Source: Periconia sp. R9002 (lineage: Eukaryota; Ascomycota; Dothideomycetes; Pleosporales; Periconiaceae). Taken from it: DNA of 64,000 bases. Of the stretch, positions 1 through 11,666 are shown one piece after another. The number at the start of each line of letters is the position of its first letter. Position 1 is the stretch's first letter. The notes beneath the pieces are model-generated. The model made no database searches and was not told the origin of the DNA. It worked only from the letters and a program-made list of their open reading frames with translations. The DNA is taken from NCBI GenBank assembly GCA_023627715.1, contig JAMAHW010000049.1:124001-188000 (forward strand), given 5' to 3'. The position numbers and the translations under genes were made by a program.

Positions 1-132
1 GTCAGCTCGCAGCGGTGTAAGGCAGGTCCTGAGAGTATGGAATTGGTAAGGACGAAGTATCCCGTTGTTTTGGAGTATGCCCGTCGCATCCAGGAGAAAT
101 ATTTCAAGGACTATGCGCCGTTTGATGCGTAA
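1..132 (+). CDS. 3' end of a truncated gene, possibly a GST-like/failed-axon-connections family protein
   Basis: An open frame runs from the window edge to a TAA at 130-132 and gives 43 residues ending KYFKDYAPFDA. The segment is helical and charged, with the pattern YPVVLEYARRIQEKYF. It resembles the last helix of fungal GST-C-like (failed axon connections/metaxin-type) proteins, which often end with an ERIxxxYF motif near the terminus. That family call is recall from a very short stretch and could be wrong. The start and most of the protein lie upstream of the window. Absence of in-frame stops over 43 codons and a plausible protein end are the only support. Confidence 0.4.
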   Translation, partial: VSSQRCKAGPESMELVRTKYPVVLEYARRIQEKYFKDYAPFDA

Positions 133-381
133 ATCGGCCGCACGTTGGATTGGTTAAACGATGCATGTTGCCTGATTTTCGTCAGTCAATATAGAAATAG
201 AATTAGTTCACCAAAGTGTTTATCACCGAAAATCTCAATTTCACCCCTTTGGCAAGTCACCCATACACAACTCCCTTTCCCTTGGCGAGACGTTCCTGTG
301 CATTTAAAACTCACTTCATCACGATGCACAACTGCATCTCACCTACCTCCGTAACTTCCCATCAACCATCACCCAACAACA

Positions 382-930
382 ATGAATCTTCGCTTTGCCT
401 TCCTCGTTATCTCCACGCCACTCGTCTCCGCCTGGACGAACATGCTGTCTCCTCGGAGAGACGCAGCCCCAGCCAACATGTCCATCTCTACAAACGCCAC
501 ATCTCCCACGGAACTTCCCCTTACCCCCGCCCCCGTCCCTGTGAACGGATCCGCAACAACCGACGTCTTGTATTCGAACAACACCGTCAATGTCGCTGCC
601 ACCGATGCCAACGACGTGCAGACCACCGATGCCGGCCGGTGCGACAAGAAATGCGCCGACGATTGGATGAAGTGCGTTCAGGTGAGTAAACCAGCTCTTG
701 CAGCTCCTTCCAAGGGATCCCAAATGCATCCCTCGTCAGATCGCTATCGGAAACTAATATTCGGTAGCATAGGTGCTGGGCGTATGAGTGGGGATGCCCC
801 AAGGTCTGCATGTACACCATTTGCGAGGTTGGACCTAATGTAAGTTCTCTGAAACCGAAGAGTTGAATGGAAGGGTGAGTTTTGGTGCCAATAAGTTTCA
901 TAGGAGTGCGGTGGGTGCCAGTGGTGTTAG
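382..930 (+). CDS. Small secreted cysteine-rich protein (effector-like), three exons
   Basis: Exons are inferred at 382-681, 768-839 and 904-930, giving 132 residues. Both introns (86 and 64 nt) have GT donors (GTGAGT, GTAAGT) and TAG acceptors and keep phase 0. The start gives a clear secretion signal, MNLRFAFLVISTPLVSA. A low-complexity Ser/Thr/Pro/Asn linker with several N-glycosylation sequons follows to about residue 80. The last 46 residues hold ten cysteines: C87, C91, C98, C103, C110, C114, C119, C126, C129 and C132, the last being the C-terminal residue. Seven of the ten appear only after splicing, so a single-frame view misses the gene. The family is not recognised. Size, secretion signal and an even cysteine count fit an apoplastic effector or a wall-associated peptide. 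Splice choice is the main uncertainty: the 767 acceptor was preferred to the AG at 772 because the latter hits a stop within five codons. Confidence 0.72.
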
Positions 931-2090
931 ATATACCGTTAATCGGGGGTCGGCGAACTTTGGTGTTGCAACCGGATACACCGAGGAACTGATTGCATTG
1001 CGGATGGTGTGAGATGTCAGGCTTTCGGAATTTGCGACATCGAGGCCAGAAAATCTATCAGCTTAGGTTACACCCTGCCGTTCATGTATATGTAGGTATG
1101 GACCCTAGATGTTCTTGATAGGATATTTCATAAACGCAATCAAACCGAGCGACTGAACATGTTCCCCACTGGACATCCGTTCTTACTTGTATACGCTGGA
1201 CTGTATGTCTGGAAGTTGTCGACGAGCCTTGTCCGTGATCAATCCTCAGATAATCAAAAGGAAGTTGTCAGGATTAGTAATTCATGATTATGGAATGCGG
1301 AGAAGGGGAAGAACGCATATGCTGGAATATACCCGCGCCGTGACCCAGCGTACACATACAAGCACCCACCTGTTCTCCCCACAGCAAACGTCCGAGCACC
1401 ACTTGGATGCGAGAAAAGCGAGCAATCGACCTTTTTGTACATACGTGCGTACGCAAATCATCATCAGGCTCGGACAGGAAGGCGATGGATTTCCATGTGG
1501 CCCGAGCGAGTGGCATGACATCAAAGCTACATGCTTGGCACCCCGCTAGAAACAAAAAAAACAGGCCGGGGGCGGGCCAACTGGGGTATGCGGGGATCCC
1601 AAACCCCATCATCATCACAAATTTCACACCGTCACGCCTCCATGCCTCCAAACTCGCCGACCTTCCACCCGTGCCGTTTTTCATCCTCTTTCTTCATGCC
1701 GCAGAAAATATCACAATTGCAACAATCGCACGTAAACACGCACAGAAGTGTCGATCGTGCTTCTCTCGATTCTGATACATCTGGCATTCCCCCAGTCACA
1801 TTCGCTAACACCGATCGAATTCCTTGTCAAACCGTTGCGTTCGTTCGCCAAGTGGGCGGATTTCCCCGGTCAGCATGGCAATTCAGCCGCTGACGTCCGC
1901 GTGTTCCTCGTTGTGGGGAGACCCCATGTCCCGGTCTTTTACCCTCCCGCTTTTCCGCCTTCTTTGTTTGCAAACGTCCGCGGATCAGGTCCATGGGACG
2001 AGTCAGTGAGCTCACAAACGCACTGGGGTCGGCGATCCGAGGGGCTGAAAACAGGGTATAGCTCGAGCTATGGTCTTGCGGCTCCCGACG
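931..2090. other. Intergenic, no gene seen
   Basis: About 1.2 kb between the small secreted protein and the trehalase promoter. Frames here (for example 1187-1549 and 1407-1775 on plus, 1274-1684 on minus) overlap each other and show no domain, signal or splice logic. The last 200 bases are GC-rich and presumably carry trehalase promoter elements, including an AGGGG stress-type motif around 2040. Confidence 0.5.
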
Positions 2091-2097
2091 TATAAAT
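2091..2097 (+). promoter_or_regulatory. TATA box of the trehalase gene
   Basis: TATAAAT lies 85 bp before the trehalase start codon, in an otherwise GC-rich stretch, which fits a core promoter position. Confidence 0.5.
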
Positions 2098-2181
2098 GGC
2101 ACCGGGTGCGCTCGTGTTGCCCGCGGCTTTTTGCACGCCCTTTCCTGCTTTTGACCGTTTGCGCCCGTCGAGCTTGCCATT

Positions 2182-4345
2182 ATGAGGTTATCTGTGAGTC
2201 CCTGGACGACGGCGACGGTTGTTTCGTTGTTGAGCGTGCCATTGGCGTCTGCTTTGTACCAGAATGGATCCGTGACTGCGCCCTGCGACTCGCCCATCTA
2301 CTGCTACGGCGACCTCTTGAGGCAGATTGAGCTTGCGCGCCCCTTTGCGGACTCGAAAACCTTCGTGGATCTGTGAGCGATCATCTCTTCGTGCATGTTG
2401 GTGGGATCAAAGGACTAATACAGAGTCAGACCGACAACGAAGCCTCTCAATGAAGTTTTGGATGCTTTCGGTCGATTGGAGAAACCGATCCGAAACAACA
2501 CCGCACTCCACGATTTCCTGTCCGAGTACTTTGGTCAAGCCGGCAGTGAGCTCCAGGCCGTGCCTACTAATCAATTGGAGACACAGCCCGACTTCCTCGA
2601 TGCCGTGAACAGCAGCGATGTCGCCAAGTTTGTATCACAGGTCATTGACATCTGGCCCGATCTCACGCGCCGTTATTCAGGTGCCAGCAACTGCACCGAG
2701 TGTGTGGATTCCTTCATTCCGGTCAACCGGACCTTCGTCGTTGCCGGTGGTCGCTTCCGTGAGCCGTACTACTGGGACTCGTTTTGGATCATCGAAGGCC
2801 TGCTGAGGACGAAAGGTTCCTTTACGCAGATTGCGGAGAACATCATTGAGAATTTCCTGGACTTTGTCGAGAACTTTGGGTTTGTGCCGAATGGAGCGCG
2901 GAGGTATTACTTGAACCGGTCGCAGCCGCCGCTGTTGACGCAGATGGTGAAAATTTACGTCGAGTACACGCAGAACTACACTCTTCTGGAACGAGCGTTG
3001 CCGTTGTTAGAAAAGGAGCATGAGTTTTGGGTCAACAACCGTACCGTGACATTGGAGCGTGCGGGGAGGAACTACACTCTGGTAGGCGGAGAGATGTCCC
3101 CTGAACCAGAACCACCAATACTAACCATCATGCAAGAACAACTACAAAGTATCCAACACACAACCCCGCCCCGAATCCTACTACGAGGACTACGTGACCG
3201 CAAACAACCAATCCTACTATAACGCAGAAGGGGAAATCTTCAACGCCACCGTCTCCCTCAACGAAACCCAACGCGCAACCCTCTACTCGAACCTTGCATC
3301 CGGCGCTGAAAGCGGCTGGGACTACAGCTCTCGATGGCTTGCGAACCCCAACGACGCCGTCAGCGACACCTCCTTCCCCTTGCGCTCCCTCAATGTCATC
3401 AACACCATCCCCGTCGACCTCAATTCGATCCTCTACGCCAACGAAGCAACTCTCGCCTCCTTCTACCAGCGCACCGGCAACTTCTCCGCCGCAAAAACCT
3501 GGGCCGACCGCGCGGCAGCCCGCAGCGATGCGATGACCGCCCTCCTCTGGGACCCAGAACACTACAGCTACTTCGACTACAACCTCACCTCAGGCGCCAA
3601 AAACATCTACTACACCACCGACAACACCACCGTCCGCGACGACCTCTCCGGCGCGCCACCAGGCTCCCAGGTCATCTTCAACCCCGCGCAATTCTACCCC
3701 TTCTGGACCGGCGCCGCGCCCGCAACCATCAAAAACGACCCCTCCGCCGTGCGCCGCGTGTACACGCGCATAGAAGAATTACTCTCAAACCGCGACGGCG
3801 CCATCGCAGCATCGAACCTGCGCACGGGACAACAATGGGACGAACCGAACGTGTGGCCGCCACTCGAATACATCATCATCGAAGGCCTGCGAAACGTGCC
3901 CGTCGAAACCCCCTCCACCACCTCTAATAACAACAACCAAACCACAACCGATTACATCTGGACGCAATCCCTCGCCCTCTCCCTCGCGCAACGCTACCTC
4001 GACTCCACGTACTGCACCTGGCAAGCCACGGCCGCGAAAGCCTCCGCTTCCTCCCCCTCCCCGAACAATTCCTCGTCAAACGCCAACGCAACACAAGGCA
4101 TCATGTTCGAGAAATACTCCGACGTCAGCACCGATGCGGCCGGCGGCGGCGGCGAGTACGCCGTCGTCGAGGGGTTTGGATGGACCAATGGCGTGTTGAT
4201 TTGGATCGCGGATGTCTTCGGGGAGCAGCTAAAGACTCCGGCGTGTGGTGGGTCAGGTGCGGCAGCAGGAAAGAGGAAGAGGAGCGCGGTTGAGGTTGAT
4301 GCGTGGGATGGGAAGTGGGTTAAGCGGTTTGCGGAGGCCAAGTAG
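2182..4345 (+). CDS. Secreted trehalase, glycoside hydrolase family 37
   Basis: Hydrolyses trehalose to two glucose molecules. Exons 2182-2372, 2424-3081 and 3137-4345 give 685 residues, normal for fungal GH37. The introns are 51 and 55 nt; the second has an ACTAAC branch site. A hydrophobic N-terminus ending LASA predicts secretion, and many NxS/T sequons fit an extracellular glycoprotein. Both trehalase signatures are present: GGRFREPYYWDSFW near residue 172 and QWDEPNVWPP near residue 514. The conserved PRPESY segment is restored only when the second intron is removed. The C-terminal region has a low-complexity Ser/Asn insert and a basic KRKR near the end. The next gene is a hexose transporter, so extracellular cleavage followed by glucose uptake is a plausible joint role, though 3.1 kb separates them. 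The enzyme call is firm; the acid or neutral pH optimum cannot be read from sequence. Confidence 0.95.
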
Positions 4346-7300
4346 AAGCATCCGTCTTCAGACGGATTGTTTAATGGGAAAGGGGAGGGAATGGTGATGG
4401 GTGTGTAGATATGTAATGAATTACGAGTTTGTCTACTACATCTTCCTTGAACTTTTACATCCATGGCTACGTACGTATGGAAAATATCACGTGTTTTCTT
4501 CCTTCCAGTCTTATCTACCTACATATACCCTTTCTTACCTGTCGATCAGTCATACATGTACATAACACCACCTTTCCCTTATCTCTCTCCACTCCCCACC
4601 GAACCCACCTCTCCATCCTCCGCCTCCCCATCCTTGGACCTCCATTCCCCATCACTCACTCCCCCATCCTGGAGTCCACCCCTCGATACTGACGTGGAGG
4701 GTGCTGCGTGTGGAGGTTGGGGTTTGGGGTTTGCGGGTTCAGGGTGTACATTTCTTTGCAGCATACCTGTGTTGCGCGGAGGAATTGGAAAAGGGTGAAA
4801 TGCGGTTGTTTCTCACGTACTGCAACATTACATCCTGCAGACAGCTAGCTCTCTTTGGCATTTAGTTACTGCGTAAGCGTTTTATGTTGTGGCTGTTTAA
4901 TAGCTAGGCGGGATGTTTGCGTTTGAGGGAGTGATGGGGTGGGATGGTGATGGTAATGCACATGGGAGTGTGTGTATGTGTGTGACTTTGACAGCACTGG
5001 AGTCGAATCTGCTCGAGACCGCGCACGCCTGCATATTGATGTTTGAAGCAGATCCGGTTGAGGAGACAATTACATACATACATACCTACACAATGAATGA
5101 AGCATAAAATCGAGACGCACGCGCTCGTGTGCACTGCCTTGAACGGATTTAGGTATCGTGAAAAGTTGCATCGGATTTAAACCCTTAGGCGAGAACAATG
5201 TCGCGTCGCATTTGAATCAAGTTAGTGAGGCTCAAAATGGGGCTCTTCCTGCTAGTGTGAAGTAGTGCCTGGTCCCCTGACTAAGCGGAGATTTGAGAGA
5301 GAAAGAGCGAGAGATGGACTAAGTGGGACGGAGCTTGGAAGACGCCGGATCGGATGCACGACGCGGGAAGGGGCATGCGGTTGGCGTTTTTTTTTTCTCT
5401 GCTCGTTGGCTTTGCATAGGGGAAGAGAGACGTCATTTGGTGTTTTGCTTATTCTTGATGTTTGCGATAGCGAGGATTTTTTCAAGTTTTGAGACCTGGT
5501 TTTTGAGGGAATTTTGAAACGTTGATTAGGGAAGAAAAAACGAGGAAAAGAGGATGGTAGGGGACGTGGATGACCTGCATGGAAATGATCTCATTCGTGT
5601 TTGGCTTGAGCGCGCGATAGGGAGCCAAGGGACCCTGGTTTTTGTTCGACGATTCGAGGCCGGAGGAGAGTGGGATGGAAGATTGGTAACGTTACATGTA
5701 CTTTCGAGGTCGTTCGGAGGCATGCGGCTCACTGGCGGTGATATCACTCGGCCAGGGGAATCACTCTTGATCTGCTTATACACTCAGAGAAACTGTGACT
5801 TACATCACACGGCCATTATTCAACCTCAAAACAGCTTTTCTCTTGCAACAGCACGCCTCTCCCATTCCATCCGCGACAAGAGAAGAAATCTACGCGCAGA
5901 CGTCATATCGACTAGCCAGGACAGGGCCCACTTTTGCCAGCGGGCCGCTACTTCGTTGCACTGACGCGAACGCGGCCTTTGCCGCAAGGCGTGGATCCAA
6001 CAATAGCTTCTCTTTTTTGATTCGAGAAAACAAGGCCAGCAGAAAAAAATGTGAAAGGGTCGTTTGAACTTCGTGGATAGCGCGCAACGATTGGCATCCG
6101 GCTTTCCTTCGCGGCGCGCACTATGGAAGGAAAAATCTTTCTTGGGCTCTTCTGGTTTGCGGCTCACGTGGTCTAGCTTCCGTTGCGTTCCTATATGCTG
6201 CGCATGCTGCTTGTAACGTGTGCATGGCACGAAGATCACACGTTGGCTGACGGGCGTGGGCGCAGGGTATCAGGTGTGGGTGGGTTTGTTGTGCGCCTTT
6301 CGAGCATGGTCTTTCGGAGCAGGATTTGCAGCCCCACTGTTCGCAGGGTTGGTGTGGACATGTTGAGGCGTTTGAGGAGTTTTGATTGGGAATAGGGGTG
6401 CCTTGCTTATCTGTGGGCCTGGTCTACGAGGTTATTGATCAGTAGGTAGGTAATGTTGGTACGAAGAATACGTGAAAGGGATCAGTTGTGGTGTATGTCG
6501 TTGGATCGAAATGTCTCCCCATTCGTACGAAGAATCGCCTGACGATGAGAACTTTCTGAAGAAGCAAACGGCGTGGCGGTTCACCATGTTGAGGCTGATG
6601 ATCTACCGACGAGGATAACGTTGCGAGACGGGACTAAAGTTTTTCCGAAGTTGATCCGATCGGTTCTCCGACCGCAAGCCGAGAAGTCAAAAAAATCTGC
6701 GGATCCGATATCCACTCATCGGCCAGAACCGGCGTCGTCTAATTGGACAACACCTACATTCCCTACCAGACAGAGAACAACCACAGCGGACAGATCAGAC
6801 ACTCAGATAACACGGATCCCAAGAGAAAAAAGGCCATGATCAATCACGCCTCAGTAAAAACATCAGACGCCCCTTCTGAGCAGCTCGAGTTGTTGGATGG
6901 GATGCTCAATCGAGCTTAGCACAGAGCTGTCATGCACGTTATCAGTACCTGTTCAAGTATGTAAGAAACAGTGGACCACATCGCCGCAGAGAGTATCCCA
7001 TGCCTCAGATCCACCACAATGACACGGTCGAGCCTCCGAACGGACCAACCATCCGCCTTGAACCGCCGAGCCAGTGCATGTTTGGATAGTCATGCAGCGA
7101 AAAACATCGAAACCTCGGCCGATTGAATTAGAAATTGGATAGCCCACACGGTACCTCTACCAAACATGGCCATCGTCATAACGAACGTGCCTTGAAGAGA
7201 AAATTTGACGTCCCCAGTGTTATTTTTCCTTCCAAATCTTCTAGCTACTTTTCTTTCTCCAGTCACCCCATTCCCCCTCCTCCATTCCTCCATCCTCCAT

Positions 7301-7450
7301 CACCCCATTCCCCAATCCCCTCATTTATAAACAGTTGTTCTTCCCCGTATTTTTTTCTCTTCAGTCATCTTTTGTCTCACTTATACCCTGCCTCTCCCCC
7401 CTTCCACATAAGATACATACATACTTCTCTGTATTGGAATCACCTTCATC
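4346..7450. other. Long intergenic region, no supported gene
   Basis: Roughly 3.1 kb. It contains a C/T-rich stretch (4570-4690), short ACAT/TACC microsatellites near 5070-5090, and several overlapping frames (5554-5964 plus, 5826-6239 minus, 6573-6839 plus) that match no family and have no splice logic. The last 200 bases before 7451 are strongly pyrimidine-rich with a TTTATAAA at about 7323, typical of the promoter and leader of a well-expressed fungal gene. Confidence 0.5.
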
Positions 7451-9257
7451 ATGCGTTTCTTTCGCAAGAGCACCCCAGACGAGGTGCACGAAAAGGGCAC
7501 TCCCGAAACTTCCACACCCGCACAAACACCACCCCGAAGGAATTCACACGATGTGCCCGCGGCAGTGGAGCCAGCAGGAAGGGTGCCAGCTGTGGCCGTG
7601 ATTCTGGGAGCCGTCGCCAGTATCGGTGGTTTCATGTTCGGTTACGAGTCTGGACAGATTTCTGGTTTCCTTGCCATGTCGGACTTCATTGAGAGATTTG
7701 GAGAGAATGGCCAGTTTTCGGCCGTTCGCCAGGGTACTATAGTCGGTCTTCTTGCGTATGTTGTCAAAGATGGATGGATGATTGCATGACTGAGCTAATG
7801 ATATTCCAGTATCGGTACCCTGCTTGGTTGCCTGTGCTCTGCTCCCCTCGCTGATCACTTTGGACGACGCCTCACCATTTCCGGATCCGCCTTCTTCTAC
7901 ATTGCCGGTGTCATCATCGAAATCACGAGCGAAACCGTCTGGGTTCAATTCGCAATGGGCCGCTTCGTGGCTGGTCTCGGCATTGGAGCCTTGTCAACCG
8001 TGGTTCCCATGTACCAGTCTGAATCCATCCCCAAGCGTATTCGTGGCGCAACCGTGGCTTCGTACCAGTTGCTGATTACTATGGGTATCTGGACCGCCTA
8101 CATGGTAAACTACGGCACCTCCGACGGCTACAGCAACAGCGCGCAGTGGCGAATCCCCAATGGTCTCTCCGCTCTCTGGGCTATTCTCTTGGGTTCTGCC
8201 ATCCTGCTCCTTCCCGAGTCCCCACGTTACGCGTACCGCAAGGGCCGCATCGATGAGGCGCGCAGCAACATGGCCCGCTTGAATGGTGTCGATCCCCACT
8301 CCGCGCTCATCGATGCCGAGATTGCAGAGATCCAGGAGAAGTTGGAGGCTGAGTCCGCTGGTGGTGAGCACGCGTGGTACGAGGCTTTCACCGGCCCTCG
8401 CATGCTCTACCGCGTTGTCCTCGGTATGGTTCTCCAAGCCGGCCAGCAGCTCACTGGTGCCAACTACTTCTTCTACTACGGAACCACCATCTTCGCCGCC
8501 ACCGGTCTCGAGAACAGCTACGTCACCTCCATCATTCTCGGAACCGTCAACGTCGCCGCCACCATTGCTGGTATCTGGATTGTCGAGAATGTCGGAAGGA
8601 GAAAGGCGATGATGGGCGGTGCCGCGTGGATGGGCATCTGCCTTTTCATCTACTCTTTCGTCGGCCACTACCAGCTCGACCACGTCAACCCCCAGTCTAC
8701 GCCGCAGGCCGGAAACATCATGATTGTCTTCACCTGTCTCTTCATCGCCGCGTTCGCCACCACGTGGGGACCCCTGGTTTGGGCCATCGTTGGCGAGCTG
8801 TATCCTGCTCGTTACCGCGCTACCTGCATGGCTGTTGCTACCGCTAGCAACTGGTACGTCCACTCCAAAAAAAACTCGCTCCAAAAAAATATTGTAACTA
8901 ACATGACATTTCAGGCTCTTCAACTTCCTCATCTCCTTCTTCAGCACCATGATCACCAACAACATCGACTACTTCTACGGCCTCGTCTTCGGCGGCTGCT
9001 GCTTCGCCCTCTTCATCATCGTCTACTTCTTCATGATCGAGACAAAGGGCCGCTCCCTCGAGGAAATCGACACCATGTACATCCTCCACGTCAACCCCAT
9101 CACCTCCGCCAAGTGGGACGGCGAGTCCCTCCAGAAGGACGGCCTCGTCGACACCGACCGTCTCCACCTCGGCCCCGGCGGCCGCACCTTCAGCAAGGCG
9201 GAGGCTGGCGCCCCTCGCGAGGGCGTGTTGTTGCGGAATGAGAATGTTGAGGTTTAG
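7451..9257 (+). CDS. MFS sugar (hexose) transporter, high-affinity type
   Basis: Plasma-membrane sugar:H+ symporter family, 563 residues from exons 7451-7755, 7810-8853 and 8915-9257 (introns of 54 and 61 nt). Family marks in order: GGFMFGYESGQISGF in TM1, ADHFGRR after TM2, GRFVAGLGIGALS, PESPRY before the central loop, QQLTGANYFFYYGT in TM7, ENVGRRKAM, and ETKGRSLEEID after TM12. The tail (MYILHVNPITSAKW) resembles tails I recall from filamentous-fungal high-affinity glucose transporters rather than quinate or maltose carriers, but the substrate is inference. The N-terminal tail is short and cytosolic, and there is no long C-terminal sensor extension of the Snf3/Rgt2 type. A CT-rich leader precedes the start. 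Orientation matches the upstream trehalase. Confidence 0.93.
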
Positions 9258-9906
9258 CATTTTCGACTCATGAACGAGAATGAATGAGATGAAGAAGATG
9301 AGAAAAAATATAAAAGTGATGTCCGTGGGGTGGGTTTTTTGAATATGGAACTTTTTTTAATATCCTGGTTGGGCTGTCGTTGTTGTAACGTTTCTTAGCA
9401 TAGCATCTGCATTGCATCGCATCCCATTGTATTCATGTGTATAAATAGCATTTATGTGCATATAAGCGACTCATTCGCGAATTTGATACCAAAGAATATA
9501 AAGTTTAAAATAATTATTTCGAAACTCTCGTCGGCTTTTCGTGCACGGTACGCGGGTGGAGTGAGGGTGTTGCGGTATGCCGTTTCGCATCTGTTCCCTA
9601 CGAGTCTTCAATGGGGACGCGGGGGGCGGGAAAGCGATATATAAGGGGAAATCACATCTATCAACCCATCTCCCCTTGAAATCAGCTCCATCGCAGTTAT
9701 TAATTTTATTCTACCGGGGTTGGTGTCGTAGGCGTGCTATCTTATCGCTGTAGTGAATTCGGTATTGAAGTCGTTGGGGGTACTTGGTTTTGGTGGGTAG
9801 TCTCGCGTTGCGCGCGGTGTGTGATTGGTGGTTTGAAGTCAGGAGAAGGGGGGGAGGTGTGGAGATTTAGAGGTGGGGAGTTTTAGTGCGAGATGTAGGG
9901 GGAGGG
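9258..9906. other. Transporter 3' flank, no gene
   Basis: AT-rich near 9300-9520, likely the transporter 3' UTR and terminator, then GT-rich DNA grading into the CTGCAGGAT repeat array. No coding frame is supported. Confidence 0.4.
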
Positions 9907-10730
9907 TACGGGATTTTTTGTGGGCTGCTGGTGTTTTGGGGGTTGCGGGATTGTTGTGTGGGGTACAGGATTGTTGTATGAGTTACAGGATTTTAAGGGG
10001 CTGCAGGATATTTCGTAGGCTACAGGATTCTTGGATAGAATGCAAAATTCTAGGGTGGGTTGCAGGATTGTCGTGTGGGTTACTGGATGTTGGTTGGTTG
10101 CAGGATTATTGTAGGGGTTGCAGGGTTGTTATATAGGGTGCAGGAAGATTATAGAGATTGCAGGATTGTTGTATAGAATACAGGATTATTGTATAGAATA
10201 CAGGATTTTAATTAGGTTGCATGTTTTCCTATACGGTATTAGATTTCAGGGGGTTACAGGATCTCTTTTGTACGTTGCAGGATCTGTCGGTTTGTAGACC
10301 GAAGACATACTCGCTTGATGGATTGGCCATTCGACTTTGGATTCTGCGTGGGATCGCTGGCCGAGGACTTCTTAAGATAACGTGTGTGTTTGGGTACGAC
10401 ATATATGGGTAAAAGCTGCTGGGATTTTATCGGCTGCTGGATTTTTAGGGGGGTGCAGGAGTCTAGGTAGGGTGCAGGAGTTTAGGTAAGTTGCAGGAGT
10501 TTAGGTAAGTTGCAGGATTTTCGTAAGTGGTAGGGGTCATATAAGCTGCAGCCTTATTATATAGGCTACAGAATTAAATATACAGACTGCAGATTTTTAA
10601 GTGGTTGCAGAAGTTCAACGGTTGCAGGATTATTATAGGTTATAGGATTTCTTTAATATACTGCAGGGGTCTCATAGGTTACAGAACATTTGTTTTGCTC
10701 TGTAAGATGCTTGCTGAACTGCAGGATTTC
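9907..10730 (+). repeat. Degenerate CTGCAGGATT short-repeat array, left copy
   Basis: About 30 occurrences of a core close to (G)TGCAGGATT or TACAGGATT recur every 20-35 bp, separated by TA/GT-rich sequence such as TTGTATAGG. A gap without the core lies at about 10300-10410. All copies read in the same orientation. The unit is too degenerate for a simple microsatellite but far too regular for chance. A second array with the same core lies at 13347-14330 beyond the HET gene. Confidence 0.8.
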
Positions 10731-11666
10731 ATCACTTCTATCCCTTTATCAATAGTATTGAATTGGTTGAGTTGGGTGCTTGCTTCAAAATTGATGTGTA
10801 TGGAGAGCAGTATGCCGTTTTCTCCGCCCCTTTATCCCTAGCATTCGATTCAGTTGATGAAAGGATTAATTCGAAAGTAGTGCAAATGTTATAGGCTGCA
10901 GTGTTCTTTACGCAATTCTGTATAGGCCGCGATCTATTACATGTACACCGTTCTGGGAGCAAGCGCTCGACCAACATCTTTGATCCGAGTTTGACCAACG
11001 GTTCCCGAACTACTAACGCATCCACCGTCTTGAGAATTAAAGCTTTATTAGGCTATTAGTTTAGTCGCTGCGATTATGTGCTTAGCAAAACATGCGAAGC
11101 TCGAAATGCATGCTGCAACTCGATGTTCATCGGCTTGCACGAAACCTGGAAGGCTAGTAATTGCCGATATACCAGCAGATGAGGAAGGGCCACTATTCTT
11201 CGACGTCTTCTACCAGCGCTTTTTGTTAGTGGCACACTCGGTTCTTCATCGCTCACATGTCGTCTCGAACTAGGCATGAACGCATTGGTGAAAATCTTTT
11301 GCATTCCAAGTCAAAAAAAGTCTCGAGGATTTTCTACGTTTCCATTCGGAGTAAACCCGCCAAAAGTTAGTGCCGCAAATATTTCTCTATCGTCTTCAGG
11401 AAAATCATAGCAATGGGCGGAATAGTTATTATGACCCCTGTGTGATTTGTCGTTGACCGAACCAATCATCTCAGAGACCGGTCTCCTCGCCTGAGGTGGT
11501 GGCGCAGTGCATACAGCAGGCAGCCATCATCGAGGGACAGCTAGTATAATAGCATCTGCTGCGCCTCGTCGAACTAGCAACGGTTCTTATTTAAACAATC
11601 ACAGTCTTCAACGCAATATATGCATTTATTTGCCTCCCGTCGCCTCGCTGGCCACCGTCGGTCAGA
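10731..11666. other. Upstream flank of the HET gene, no gene seen
   Basis: About 0.9 kb without a supported frame. One more repeat-like word (GGCTGCAGTG) occurs near 10895. The rest is unremarkable, moderately AT-rich DNA. Confidence 0.4.

Noticed and set aside
5554..6239. Overlapping 136- and 137-residue frames on opposite strands
   Set aside because: No domain, no signal, unlike codon use of real genes nearby.
6511..6839. Possible small gene with frames starting MSPHSYEESPDDENF and MAVHHVEADD
   Set aside because: Two short frames in different phases with no splice sites joining them and no recognisable family.
7994..8965. 323-residue frame antisense to the hexose transporter
   Set aside because: Mirror of codon bias on the coding strand; the transporter has complete motifs and introns in the other orientation.
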